Below, in pieces: positions 32,640 through 44,642 of a stretch of DNA of 64,000 nucleotides; the first letter of the stretch is position 1, and the number at the start of each line of letters is the position of its first letter. Under the pieces are notes generated by a model. That model searched no databases. It saw nothing but the letters and a program-made list of their open reading frames with translations, and was not told the DNA's origin. The stretch covers positions 206,921 through 270,920 of the forward strand of contig QKWP01000372.1 in the NCBI GenBank assembly GCA_003550325.1. Direction: 5' to 3'. Source of the stretch: Gigaspora rosea. Lineage: Eukaryota; Glomeromycota; Glomeromycetes; Diversisporales; Gigasporaceae. Position numbers and translations under genes: made by a program.

Positions 32640-35600
32640 TAGAAACCAAAAGGTGGTTTCATAATCAAAATTTTAAGATATCAGTTTGTTTTTGCATTAC
32701 CCGTGTATATATACTCCGTGTACAAATAGAATCTCTAGTTATAATAAATAAAATATAATAATACATAAAATTTATGTAAAAAAATTTATTTAGATATTTA
32801 TAACATATCGAAGTTACTTAATTATAATACTGTATATAAAATTCATAAACATATAACGTTTACATAACTTTTTTTTATATAAAATTATTTTTATATAAGT
32901 TAAATAGATTTTATATAAATTTTATATTAAATTATATATAAAAATTAACTTATATAATTTTTACATAGTACAGTCGCACCCTTTATAATCACCTCCTATA
33001 TAATAACAAATTTTATATCATCGCCACAATTTTTGAAAAAATTCATTAATAAACTTATAAAAATGCTTCTATGTAAGCACATCATAATAAAATTTTATGA
33101 TCACATATTTTTTGCATAAAACAAACTGAGTGATTATAGAGGATTACGACTGGTATTCTATATAATAATTGTTTAAATTGTAGATCTGTGTAGATTTTAT
33201 AAAAAAAAAAGTACTTCGTGATGTAGTTATTCTGAAAATGACTAAATTATTATCGATAAACAAAGACCTAGGCTAGATTGTTCTTTAAAAAATTGATATT
33301 TAAAATACTTGATGGTACAACATTCGGCTGGTCTTTAATAGTCTAAATGAATACTAAATATTTGTGGAATTCATCTGAACTTATAAATGACTAAACAATT
33401 TTATTCAAAATTACTTCATGAATGGTATGTAATAAAACAATCTATTTATATATATATATATTTACTTATCATTAGTAATCATAAAGAATAGTTATTTATA
33501 ATACTTTTTATTAGAAGGTTTAATAATATTGTCACGATTTTTTACTGCATAATACTTTATATAAATATTTTGTCCTTCTTTCTATTATTTTCTTTGGCTG
33601 TTTTTCAATAGAGTATATACAAATTCGTAGATACTATTTATAGCTAATCAAGACTTTAAAATTCAATTGACAATTATCATTTTAATTTGATATTAAAAAT
33701 ACTATTCATTGTTTCTACTGAATGGGGCACGTATTCTCAATATAGTAAATTTAAAAAACTTCATGTTCATTGTCGAAACAATTGTATTACTGTATTACGA
33801 GATATGATACGGAAAGAAGGCGTTTTAATGACTACTATTGTAATTATTATAGACACTTGTTTACTGCATTTACTACATTTTCAATGGCATTCTATCAGAA
33901 TTAATTATATACAACTATATTCCAACCAGCAAACTGAATTGTGTCGTGATATTACATATTACATTTTTTTTTTTTTTTTTTAAACCAGAGGTTTCCAATA
34001 TAGTATTGTAAATTGTCGATTGTATGGCGTATGTTACATATTTTGAGCCTTAAGAGTGCTGCACAGCGGAAATTGTAAAAAAAATTACTATGCAAAACGT
34101 AACCCCCTGAATGATTGTGGTACAAATATTGGAAAATGTGTACAAACAGCACTCTATCATTTTAGTCTAAATGCTCAGGAAATTGACTATACACGTGTCT
34201 CCAATACATATTATCGAAATTCTTCAGGGGTTAATTAATTTATTTATAGGTTTTCGTTGCGCAGAACCTATAATGAATTAATTAATTACTAGTGATTTGT
34301 TCATGTTGCGTGAACTATTTAATACATGAGTGATGCCGAGCAAAAATTTGTACGTGTTGTTTTTAAGTATTCGATGAAATTTATCTAATATAATAATAGT
34401 CGGAATTACTCATAATGCTGGATTTATATTTAGAATGCTATCTTTACCATATTGTTACCATATTGTACTAGAGAAATTTTCGCGTAGCTTTTTTTCATAT
34501 TATTTATATTCTTGGATAATTATCATTATAAAATACTTTAAATATTCACATTTATGTAATCGTCATCATAAAGATAATTAATCATTTATTTATAGTAAGT
34601 TATTCAAGATTAAAGTATTTACAGTATCTTTCATGATATATCTCATTTTACATTTATTATATTGTCAAATTTACTGAATAATAAGGTGTTTAGTAATAAT
34701 GCATTTATAATAAAGTGTGTAGTATTTATCCTTATAAAATATCACTCATTTTGTCATTTATTAATCGTTGCATTTGATAATTTTTAAATCTAAAACCATT
34801 AAATCATAATCCAAAATAATGTGGCAGTAATGAGACAAGATTATTTTAAATTCCAACCACAAACAATAACTTGCTATGCTAAATTTTGTAATATGTAAAG
34901 ATGATGTTGGATTAAATAGTTTGTGATATCAACATACTTTTAAATGCCCTGATGTGCACATGCGCGGACTAAATATTAAATTTTATGCATTTACAAATAG
35001 AGTTGGAAATTTACCTTAATTTTATCTAAATGTACGTAAGTTTGTTTAAGTTTTTGAAATCAAAATTACATGTAATTTTTATCATGTGAATAATTTTTGC
35101 AAAAATTTTTATAAAGCTGGCATTATAAACACTGTAAATAAAAATTATAATTCCAAACATAATGATGGATATCTATTAGTGCTGGTTAAACTTTTGTAAT
35201 GTCGGTAAAATTATCATGTGACAATGCACCATTCAATGAAAAGTTACATTAAACGTAACAAGTAATTTATTTAATACATCCTAGTTGCACAGGTATTTTA
35301 CAAAATTCGCGCCAGTAACATAAATTTGACAGAATTAATATTATGGTATTAGATTATCTGAAAAATTAATTTACGATCATGGATGTTTGTTTTAATTTGT
35401 CTTAATACCCTGAAATATAATGAAAAAATTATGCCATATAGCTTACCATAGATACTTTTTAAAAAATCACGATTTGCCCATTCCCTGTTTAAGGTCCACT
35501 TAATTATTTAAACTTTTCCTTCAGCACAGACACATGTAACGTTGCATAATGCATAAGATCTCTAGATGATGTACATCCTATATTTGTATAAATGCAGACA

Positions 35601-35790
35601 TATATGGTAGGCAATATAGTATGCAAATGAATGAATTGTGCAGAAAATATGGTTAGAGTCAGAGAATTTTCTTATCTACGATTCAGACAAAGCACCGACA
35701 GGTTCAACGTGCATTTATAAAGTACTCAAACTTGAACGCTTATATAATCAATTACAATCAATGATGATTGATTACTTTATATATATAAAT
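32640..35790. other. Intergenic, no secure gene
   Basis: Several 60-98 codon frames (33687, 34056, 35638) lack recognisable domains and look like chance frames. A TA microsatellite lies at 33443-33460 and a T run at 33963-33980. From about 33.5 kb the DNA is less repetitive than the left part of the window. Confidence 0.45.
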
Positions 35791-35902
35791 TATAATCAGT
35801 TATTTAAATATATAACGGCCATTTGACAATATAAATAAATTTAATTTATAATCAGTTATTTAAATATATAACGGCCATTTGACAATATAAATAAATTTAA
35901 TT
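35791..35902. repeat. Perfect tandem duplication, 2 x 56 bp
   Basis: TATAATCAGTTATTTAAATA... is followed by an identical copy 56 bases later (35791 and 35847), including TATAACGGCCATTTGACAAT in both. Recent duplication. Confidence 0.9.
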
Positions 35903-36146
35903 AAACTTTTTTTAATAAATAATAAAAGTTGCCACTAGTGGTCCTAATTAATCATATGACGTTTATTTATGTTTATATATACATATCCGTAAGTCACGGG
36001 GAATATACTGTATTCAAATTTAATTTATACCCAGAATATTTTATATAATGGTGTCACATATTAAAACAGCCCATTTTTACATGTAAATCATTTTGAGTAA
36101 ATTATGGGTCGTCTAAAGCTAGGTGCCTTCACGTGACCAACAACTA

Positions 36147-36652
36147 ATCAAAGTAATATATTTTTGATATTCACAGATCAGCTTGACGAGACAAAACAAA
36201 GTAAAAAAGTGAAAACCGCCAAAAAAACCACAAGAAACGAGTGTCTAAACGTGTCTCAGAGCATTAATAAAAAAATGCTGGAAAGACAATTTTACCTATA
36301 AGACATGACTTACCCTAATTTTATTAAATAATCAAAAACATAAAACACATAAACGCACCTGGCTACGACCCAATTTTTCGAAAAATTTGGTTTAAGTACC
36401 AATTGTGCCAATATTCCATTTTTTGCTATTTAATTTTTTCCATAAATTTATCTAGTATCTCCCAATGATGATCTTAATTTTCCGGAACTTCCCAATAGGT
36501 CAGATAAAAAAAAAAAAAACACATATTTCCAAAATTTCTGATTCCATATTATACGCTATCAGTTTACAGGAGATTAAAAAAAATCCGACCCGTAAACTGA
36601 AATTTTGGAACACCAGGTTATGCAAAACGAAAAATTAATTTTGTGCAGCCTT
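36147..36652. repeat. Dispersed repeat F, copy 1
   Basis: Diverged direct copy of 51660-52283. Shared words include GATCAGCTTGACGAGACAAA, GTGTCTAAACGTGTCT, GGAAGACAATTTTAC, CATAAACGCAC, CCAATTGTGCCAAT and CGAAAAATTAA. There is no inverted end and no clear coding frame. It may be the 3' part of a retroelement or an old segmental copy. Confidence 0.6.
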
Positions 36653-38836
36653 ATAGTAATAAATTTTTGTTGCAAACCGTCTTACAGGCAAATGCACTTG
36701 CTATTTGACCCCAATGATTATCTAATCGACAAAATTGAAAATGATCAACGTATTAATTTAGAGAATAGTATTTGATATGCCCAAATTCAGTAAATTGGCA
36801 ATCCCCATTTTACTCGGATAATATAACCAAAAAAGGAAATCTGATTTTGTAAATAAACTAAGTGTGAGATAAAAATTTAGGATTAGAGTCTTGTTAGAGG
36901 CTATATGGTTAGATCAATGCTTACTATATGTAAAATTTCATTTTTGATTAGTGCACCAAGATCGATTTAAACATTAGTTTTTTGCATATTTTCTCATTTT
37001 TCTTTTACGCGTGTTCGGATTCTTTGACGGGTTGATTCGGAATAGTCAAATTTGCACTCTCCGATTGACTATTTCCTCTTCAGGAGTTTGTATTACCAGC
37101 GCAAATAAGTGATACAAACCTCAGAGGATGTAAAACCTTGTTTATCTCAGCACAAAACAAAAAACAAAAAAAAAAAAAAATTAAATCGGCCTTATAGCAC
37201 CAATTAAAGATAACAGGGACGAAATTTTACATAAGAACTCATTGCAATCCTTCTAGTCTAACCCAACCCGGTTATATCCAACCTACCCGATTTTAGTACT
37301 GTATTAATTCTTTTGTGGGGTTATCTCGCTCGCAGAAAAATGCAAAATTGCATTCAACTTTATCGCTAGTTTCAATGACAGAATTAATTTAATTCTGAAT
37401 AATTTTTTCCGATTTTTCCGATTATCAGTTTAGATTAACAGCTAAACAATGATGAATATATATATAAGCCCTCCGATTTATTGTTCTCATTGTGCGTCAG
37501 ATTATTTCCATATTTATTCATTATTTCACACCATTACAATACGCAGCTTGATAAATTTGGCAATCGATAAAAGAATAGGGGTTTCATAATTAACAAATAA
37601 GTGACGTATTTTGAAAATAAGTAGGACTTTTAAATAGTATTTTTATTATGTTGAATTTTAAATCTGAATGAGCATAAAAAAAGTGAAATTAAAGAAAGAC
37701 AAAGAATTTTTGATAAATTTCTACTAGCTTGGATAATTCAAATATTTAATGAAGCTTAATTACATAATTTTTTATTTATTTCTTTTATTCTTATTTCAAA
37801 GCATAAAACTGATACAGTATTATATATTACAAATATCTTACAAGTCTTACTTATTAGCTTAAAATTTTGCCACCCCTTGTTTGCCTTATTATTATAAAAT
37901 ATAATTATTTTCTGTTATCTAATTTTAGAAATTTATAAAGTGTTTAAATGATTTGCACATATTATTGTATCATAAATAGTATCTTATTTAAACATAATAA
38001 TAGTTTTTCAAAGATAATGCAATTGAAAGCGAATAAATTCTTAAAAATAGGATTATAATACGGATAATTGAAATTGATAATTACGAATGATAGAAATCAA
38101 TTTCTATTTTGCGAAGTCATATTTATAATTTAGTAATTGATAGTAAAAGTGATAATACAAATAAGTGTCTACAGTACATGAATGAAAATAAAATAAAATT
38201 AACATATAGCTTATTTCAAAACAACGTACGCCCCATTTCAGTTGAAATAAATTCACCCAATTTTTAACCCTGAAATTCCAAATATTAAAAACATAAATTC
38301 TTACCTGAATTAAAGTTTATAAATTTGTAATCCAAATAAATGATTTGATGCTATCAGAATTCTCTCACCAAGAGGATTATAATAATATTAAATCCAATAA
38401 TGAGATTACAAGCTACCATAATTTGGATTGAATTTCTTTAGCCTATTTAAATTTAATTAAACATTTTTTTAATTTTAGTGGATCAATACAAATACATCAT
38501 CGTGCACTACCTAAAAGATCCAGGCCTAATATGTTGTACGTTAAATTAAATTTGCATCAGATCACAATTTAATATTCAGTTTCATTAGGATTGGATGAAA
38601 CCTCATTTTAAGGTAAGGATAAGAATTAGCGGCTGATGTTAATTTGACGCGCGACATATATAATGTGTGGAATTGTATTCTATATCTGGAGATAATCCTA
38701 ATATAAAATATATACCATGTAAACGCCCTGGCATTTAAGATATGCACTACGTGGTAATAAATTTAATTATTGCGCAGCCAAGTTATCGATGAATGCACTA
38801 AAATTGTACAGTTTATAATCAACAATAACTGCTTCG
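36653..38836. other. Intergenic, no gene seen
   Basis: Moderately AT-rich, with A runs at 37155-37180. No frame longer than about 60 codons resembles a protein. It lies 3' of the F-box-like gene and may contain downstream sequence of an unrecognised neighbour. Confidence 0.4.
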
Positions 38837-38894
38837 TTATTGGATAGGATTTAAAAAAATATGCGCATGAGTATCAAACTGCGTCAGGTTATAC

Positions 38895-39680
38895 TAGTGA
38901 TGTGAAATTTCTCAAAATGGCATAATTCTATCGGTAGCTACCGGTAGGTGATAACTACCGGTTGCTACCACTACCGGTAGATCTACTAGTCGAATTCTGA
39001 TTGGTCAATCAGACAAAAATGATTTTATACTACCCCACGATCGACAATAGTCGCTACATAGTAAAGTCCTGATTCTACTATGCAACTCGATTATAATCAC
39101 TTAAGTAAACTTATTCGGAAGGTAAAATACACATACCATATAATTTTTAACAAGATTGAAGAAGATTTTATTATTTGGCTTTTAATTTTTACGTTCGACG
39201 AAAAAATTAAAATTTGTTAAAAAATATATTCGACGAAAGTAAAAATTAAAAGTTAAATAATAAAAACTTCTCCAATTTTATGGAAATTTTAGAGAATATG
39301 CATTTTAATCTCCTAACCACATTTACTTAAGCGCTTATGATCGATTTACATAGTAAACTTTGGACTTTACTATGTAGCGACTACTTGCGATCGCTAAAAC
39401 CTCTTTTAAGCTACTCCCGATTTTTTGTATAACTTTTTGCTCAAAAAAAGGTAGCTTATCATACGGTATTCAGATGCATTAACCTGAGTATAGACACGGT
39501 ATTGATATATACTACATTTGTTTATAATATTAGTATACAGTAAGTAGATAAATTCGATTGGCTTCAATTTTTAACTAATGGTATCTACCCTGCATATTAA
39601 AAATCTACCGGAATCTACCGGAATCTACCGGTTGATACCAGTGGTAGATATCTACAGGTAGCTACCAACTCACATCACTA
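38895..39680. mobile_element. hAT-like element with 8 bp TSD and CCGGTAG subterminal repeats
   Basis: Ends TAGTGATGTGA and the mirrored TCACATCACTA. Flanks GGTTATAC (38887-38894) and GGTGATAC (39681-39688) agree at 7 of 8. Many copies of CTACCGGTAG/TCTACCGG lie close to both ends (38935-38985 and 39602-39660), the subterminal motif pattern known for hAT elements. The centre is occupied by a foldback (39054-39380). No transposase. Confidence 0.8.
39054..39380. repeat. Foldback unit 'TACATAGTAAAG', copy 3
   Basis: GTCGCTACATAGTAAAGTC at 39052 is mirrored by GGACTTTACTATGTAGCGAC ending at 39382; the outer words CCCACGATCGACAATAG also occur beside the 60.6 kb copies. It lies wholly inside the hAT-like element. 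Confidence 0.75.
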
Positions 39681-39768
39681 GGTGATACCCATGTTCATAT
39701 TTCTTTAAACCCTATCCAATAATTACAATATAAAATATAAAATGATACAAACCAAGTTGGTAAATGGC

Positions 39769-41529
39769 CTAGTATCGTAGTTTACTTTTTTTATTTGCAT
39801 ATTCGGAATTTGGTAATTTTTCATAAATGAATTCATGAAGATAATTACGAAATGTGTTTGTTAATCCTCCGGTATTATTGACACAAATGTCATATAAGGA
39901 TTGATACCATTCTTGTAAAACACGTTTGTTTCTTTTTCTCTTATTTGTAGATTTCGGAAGTGTATATTCATTATAATCATCATCGATATCCATTTCTTCC
40001 ATAATTTGCATAGGTAATTTAAAAGAAATTTCCATATCAAATAGATCAGGTAAATAATTCTTAAATAATGGTGCTAGAATGTCGGAGCTAGTACATTGAC
40101 TTATAAGACTTAAATGTTTCGGTTGATAAAAATTTTTAGTGTTGCAATAAACCTTAAAATTATTACAAATTGCTTGAAACATATGTTGACTTATTCCAAT
40201 GGGTATGTCCACATTGATATTTTGTTGTAATTGTCGATCTAAGCTAATACGTGCTTTTAATATATCTTCAAAACACAGGTTTGTAATTTGTGCATCGGGT
40301 CCAAATTTATCAAGGACCCAAATATAGAATTTTGATGGTAACGTGAGTTTTTTAATTCCAGAATCATTATTTTTATTTACATAATGATTAAACGCTTTAA
40401 TAAATGCAATTTCAGAATTTTGCGCGAATGTATAAAGAAAATTCCAAACTCGAGGTTTATTTGAACAGTGTTCAAATCTCAATGATTCAATTAGACATTG
40501 ATCAAGGAAATTTTCTCGAGTGTCTTTCTTAATGCATATAAATGATTCTAATAATGTTTCACCAATATATTCCAATCTATCTTCAAATAGATAAAGGATC
40601 TTGCCAATGATACTATAACTTAGCTGAAATCCAATGTTAATCAGTTCTGAAAGTCTTTCAGTAATAATTTCAACTTCAGGTAAAGTCCATTCAGCCGAAG
40701 GAGTTGGTGGGAAGAATAAGAGTAACGCGCCCTGAATAACAAGATCGTTTACATCCTCACATATTTCGTAATAACCGATTTGTTTCCACAAAAAAACTAA
40801 ATTTTTGCAAATTAAGATGCTGCGGGCGATGACATTAAGCTGCCTGTTATTTTCAAAACCATCTTTTGGAGGATATTCTTCAGGAATAATTTGTGGCGCG
40901 CAATGGTCTTTTTTAGGAGGTCTAGGCGGAAACGGAATGAATTTTTTATGCAAGATCAAGTCTTCTATAGCATTTATATTTTTTTGTAAAATGCCTGGCG
41001 CATCTTTTATCACGTGCGGACCAGCTGAAAGAAAGTGAAAAAGTTCCATATCATTCCCTTTCATACAAAGTTCCTTAAACTGGCTTTGTGCTGCCTTTAG
41101 AAAATATGTAAAAACTGGTAATGCTAAATCACTTGCCCATGGTGTTCGCGTCTTTTTCTGCATTGATCTGATTTGTTCTACATTGATTTGTTTAACATTA
41201 TGCGCGATTTTATGTTCTATTAATTTTAAATCGTAACTTCCGTAGGCGTTAAGCAAACGTTGAATAAAATACCGCGAAAGAATTGCACCTTTCGTAATAA
41301 GTGCTTGCGCAACAGAAATATCAATGAATGATTTACCCAATCTTACAGCGTGAAATAGGGCTTGTGCTTTTCCATAACGATTAATAAGCCATTCGGCTTT
41401 TGCTTCGCTGTTTTTGGCAATGTCATGCCAGTCTTTACATGTGAGCATAAATTTAATTGGATATTTAACATGTTTGAATATATTAATCTTAATGGGGTCT
41501 GAAAGTTTTTTGCTATCATATAAATTCAT
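39769..41529 (-). CDS. F-box-like protein of a fungal expanded family
   Basis: An intact, intronless 586-residue frame, by far the best coding region of the window. Residues about 8-50 resemble an F-box (LSDPIKINIFKHV-YPIKFMLTCKDWHDIA), followed at once by AEWLINRYGKAQALFHAVRLG, a block that I know from a large family of F-box-like proteins in Mucoromycota and mycorrhizal fungi; further family-like blocks are AILSRYFIQRLLNAYGSYD, GNDMELFHFLSAGPHVI, KFIPFPPRPPKKD and LLLFFPPTPSAEWTLPEVE. F-box proteins recruit substrates to SCF ubiquitin ligases through Skp1; that role here is inferred. A basic patch NKRKRNKR lies near residue 537. The start ATG at 41529 directly precedes the F-box, so no upstream exon is needed. 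The stop lies only about 40-90 bp from nested MITEs at its 3' side. Confidence 0.88.
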   Translation of the reverse strand: MNLYDSKKLSDPIKINIFKHVKYPIKFMLTCKDWHDIAKNSEAKAEWLINRYGKAQALFHAVRLGKSFIDISVAQALITKGAILSRYFIQRLLNAYGSYDLKLIEHKIAHNVKQINVEQIRSMQKKTRTPWASDLALPVFTYFLKAAQSQFKELCMKGNDMELFHFLSAGPHVIKDAPGILQKNINAIEDLILHKKFIPFPPRPPKKDHCAPQIIPEEYPPKDGFENNRQLNVIARSILICKNLVFLWKQIGYYEICEDVNDLVIQGALLLFFPPTPSAEWTLPEVEIITERLSELINIGFQLSYSIIGKILYLFEDRLEYIGETLLESFICIKKDTRENFLDQCLIESLRFEHCSNKPRVWNFLYTFAQNSEIAFIKAFNHYVNKNNDSGIKKLTLPSKFYIWVLDKFGPDAQITNLCFEDILKARISLDRQLQQNINVDIPIGISQHMFQAICNNFKVYCNTKNFYQPKHLSLISQCTSSDILAPLFKNYLPDLFDMEISFKLPMQIMEEMDIDDDYNEYTLPKSTNKRKRNKRVLQEWYQSLYDICVNNTGGLTNTFRNYLHEFIYEKLPNSEYANKKSKLRY

Positions 41530-43511
41530 CGCATCGCTTCCATCTGGTCATATCCAAAACTTCATAGCATTTATAAATAAAAAAATAACTCATCTTAATA
41601 TGAAATAATTAAATATCTGTTCTGCAATAGTTTTATTTTGGAAATTTGATATTTCAAAATTAGCCAAGTTTTTTTTTATTCTTTCATCATGACTCCTTAT
41701 AGACTAATTAATAGTCAGTCTTATATCACTATGATATACAATTTTTTTTTTTTGGTGTATTATAAAATAAGTATGTAAAATAGTACAAGTCCCAGGCATT
41801 ACAATTACTGTATGTACTTGGGTATATAGCATTGCATAATCCGTCTGTTTTATACATAAGATTCGATCTCTATTCATTAAACTATTTTTACATATTTTTG
41901 GCTTTTTTTCAATTTAGCCCAATTGATGCACTTCACATAATAAGTTTATCTGAAAAACAATCTCGAAATAATCTGTGTAGCATTTATATATATAAAAAAA
42001 AAAAAAGGATTACAAAAATGTCATTAACACCATTTTTAGCACTTTTGCTTTATCATAATAAATTCATAAACCTTTAACTTGAATTAGCAAGAGTAAAACT
42101 TTATAATAAAAGTCACCAAGATTAAGGTTTTTTTCGGCGTTCCGTTACTTTTTTTAAATGAACAACTAATTTCGTTGATTTTAAAAAATTTTTAAGCAGA
42201 GCATTTACGTAGGTACAAACAGTACAATATATACAAGTACGATACAAGCATTCACATACATGTACACACATACTTACAGATTTGATTACTATGTAGTGAG
42301 ACTAAATATAGTTGGACCCTAGTTTGAATACAAAATCTTGATTAAAAGTTTATGTTGATTTTCGTTTAACCATGTCATGTAGATACCTTAAATAGTACAT
42401 GCATTAAAGAAAAAAATTATACCATAAAAAAATGCATTACGCCACAGAAATATAATAATAGGCGCTTTTGCATAAACATTAAATCCTGAAATATCGGAGT
42501 ATGTAAATATAAAGATGTGCGTAAAGGCACTAAATATTATAGGAAAATTATATCTTTGTGTTATTATTATTTCTAATTGAAATTTATATTATTATGCAGT
42601 TTAAAAATACTTTTTTTTAAAAAAATAATAAAATAAGAGTTGTATAGAAAGTTTATTAGAATTATAGAATTTATAACAACGAGCATCTTTAACTCTTTTA
42701 AAAAGAAAAAAAAATCCTCTTCTTAACTATAACACTACAGTTTTAGTAAAACTTTCTGAATAATTCTTCATATTTTATTGTGTTTTGCTATTTGTTTTAT
42801 GAAAATGTGCCACTTTAAACTGTATAATTAATATAAAATTCAACTTAAAATAATAGCCAATCATACGAGAGACTTCTCAAGAGAATATGGAAGAAGTAAA
42901 TACTTATTATAGTTTTCAATAAAATCATTTCAGGCAATTTTATAATATATATATTTAAAAACTTCTTTAAATGTTTAATTTGATCTGGTTATCTTTATTC
43001 TAAACTCCGAACCGCCGCGATCTCTAATTAAAAAAAAAAAACGTTGCGCAAAAATCAAAGTTACGCGCACATTAAAACAAATGTGTAAAAGAATGTGAAA
43101 ATTATATAAAAAGTATCATTGTCGCACTTTAACTTTAGATAGTAATTGATTTGGCTGATGCAAATCAATTGATCGGGTAACTTACTTATACGGTTTAAAT
43201 TACTTTTTGAGAATATAACATTCCACTAACAAAAAAATCATTTATAGTTTAAAGAATGTCTATATTTGCTGCACAAAAATAATCAATATATTCAGTAACT
43301 CTAAAGAACTTCACTTAGAAGTAGGAATCTTATCCTGCAAAAACCGGTTAGCTCGTGCTTAAAACCCGTTGGAACACTGTTCGGAGCATACGGTATTTAC
43401 ATAAAAACCGATTCTCGAACTCAGTTTATATAAATGTTCTAATAATTATGCTTGCGTGAGCAGTTTAATAAAACCTACTATTGCTATTACTTAATTATAT
43501 AAATTTTTGCA
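41530..43511. other. Upstream intergenic region of the F-box-like gene
   Basis: AT-rich, with A runs (41998-42006) and several 60-80 codon chance frames. The minus-strand promoter of the F-box-like gene should lie in the first few hundred bases, but I see no motif that I can support. Confidence 0.4.
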
Positions 43512-43885
43512 TTATAATGTTATTGCATTGCCAAAAAAATCATTATTTTCAACAAAAGAAAAAGCCTGCTGGTCTGTGATAATCCATTTTAGAAGATACT
43601 GGTTGATTTGCAAGATCTTATCAGCACTGTAAGGTTCAACATTTGCCTTAACGGCTACATTCCACCTCTCTAAATGGTTATTTTAAGGTTTATTACAAAG
43701 TTTGCAATGTCGTTTATCACCGACTTTAGTAAGTTCGTTCCAGGAAGGGTCCTTTTTTAATTGCTTTGGAGGATGGTTTGTTATTTCTATAAGCGTTCCA
43801 GGTTCAAATGCATTTTGAGACATCAAACCTGAAGAGGTAGGTTCAATTGAATCGATTAGTTCTTCAAATGTCCATCGAATAGTGA
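43512..43885 (-). pseudogene. hAT transposase N-terminal fragment with BED-type zinc finger
   Basis: Minus strand, one frame: ELIDSIEPTSSGLMSQNAFE, then SWNELTKVGDKRHCKLCNKP, an in-frame TAA (43683-43685), then NNHLERWNVAVKA and INQYLLKWIITDQQAFSFVE ending at TAA 43512. C-x2-C followed by H-L-E-R fits a BED zinc finger (DNA binding), and LLKWIITDQQAFSFVEN is the conserved segment after it in hAT transposases. A histidine of the finger is replaced by W. No catalytic domain follows. One nonsense codon and the loss of the rest make it a relic. Confidence 0.7.
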
Positions 43886-43924
43886 AATTCAAATAAAAAA
43901 AAATATGTAAAAAAAAAAAAATTA

Positions 43925-44100
43925 AATAATTAATTGTCGTCATATCACGTCACATTAAATGATTAAATGTCGTCATATCACGCCACATTAAATTAACTGT
44001 TAATTAAAAAAAAAGAAGGTTGTCATAACGATAGTAATATTTTGTTCGTCATATCACGCCACATTAAATTAACTTTTAATTAAAAAATAAAGTCAAAGAA
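43925..44100. repeat. Short-spaced repeats TCATATCACGCCACATTAAA
   Basis: Three copies of GTCATATCACG-CACATTAAA (about 43938, 43971 and 44048), mixed with the GTCATAACGATAG unit of the following array. Confidence 0.7.
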
Positions 44101-44110
44101 ATTGATTTTT

Positions 44111-44286
44111 GTTCGTCATAACGATAATAATTTTTTGTTCGTCATAACGATAGTAATGTTTTGTCCGTCATAACGATAGTAATTTTTTGCTCGTCATAAC
44201 GATAGTAATTTTTTTGTTCGTCATAACGATAGTAATTTTTTTGTTCATCATAACGATAATAATTTTTTGTTTGTCATAACGATAGT
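44111..44286. repeat. Tandem array of ~27 bp units (GTTCGTCATAACGATAGTAA)
   Basis: Seven successive units of 26-27 bp starting GTTCGTCATAACGATAGTAA, each followed by a T run of variable length. The minus-strand frame here is a by-product of the repeat. Confidence 0.9.
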
Positions 44287-44405
44287 CTAAAGTTAGATAC
44301 GTAATAGATATTTCACTAGCTGTTGTGAATATCACGTGATGTTCACGGCGCACGTGAAGTATCTGATATATTTCACGGTTCCTATGCTCATAAAATTTGA
44401 CTAAA

Positions 44406-44442
44406 ATTTTTATGATGACGTAATGGCCGTCATCATAAAAAT
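44406..44442. repeat. Perfect 15 bp hairpin
   Basis: ATTTTTATGATGACG and its exact reverse complement are separated by 7 bases (TAATGGC). Could form a stem-loop in DNA or RNA; no T run follows. Confidence 0.8.
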
Positions 44443-44642
44443 ATCATCAGAAATGTTCACGGGGCCGTGGAATATAAATCATTATTGCTCACCTGATCTA
44501 TTTCAAACTTGTTTGGAACATGATTTAATCATAAAATCATGTGATCGCAAAAACTCGAGTTCCATTGGGTTCAGTTTCGAGCTGAGTTTCGGCAAACAGG
44601 ATAACATCCAAGCGAATAATTCCCTGCTTTATAAATTTTGTT

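Larger units (their letters stand above)
38838..39728. mobile_element. Small hairpin MITE split by a hAT-like element
   Basis: The flanks of the hAT-like insertion are inverted copies of each other: TTATTGGATAGGATTTAAA (38840) and the mirrored TTTAAACCCTATCCAATAA (ending 39723), continuing through AAATATG-CATG-GTATC. With the insert and one target copy removed, a hairpin of about 45 bp arms and a short loop remains. Similar words (TTGG-AAATAATGCGCATG) recur at 53819-53838. Confidence 0.65.

Noticed and set aside
34056-34238. 60-codon plus-strand frame next to a poly-T tract
   Set aside because: No domain, overlapping frames on both strands of similar length; chance.
44111-44286. Regular repeat array resembling a CRISPR
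   Set aside because: Units are contiguous with no unique spacers, only T runs between them, and the DNA is eukaryotic; a minisatellite.
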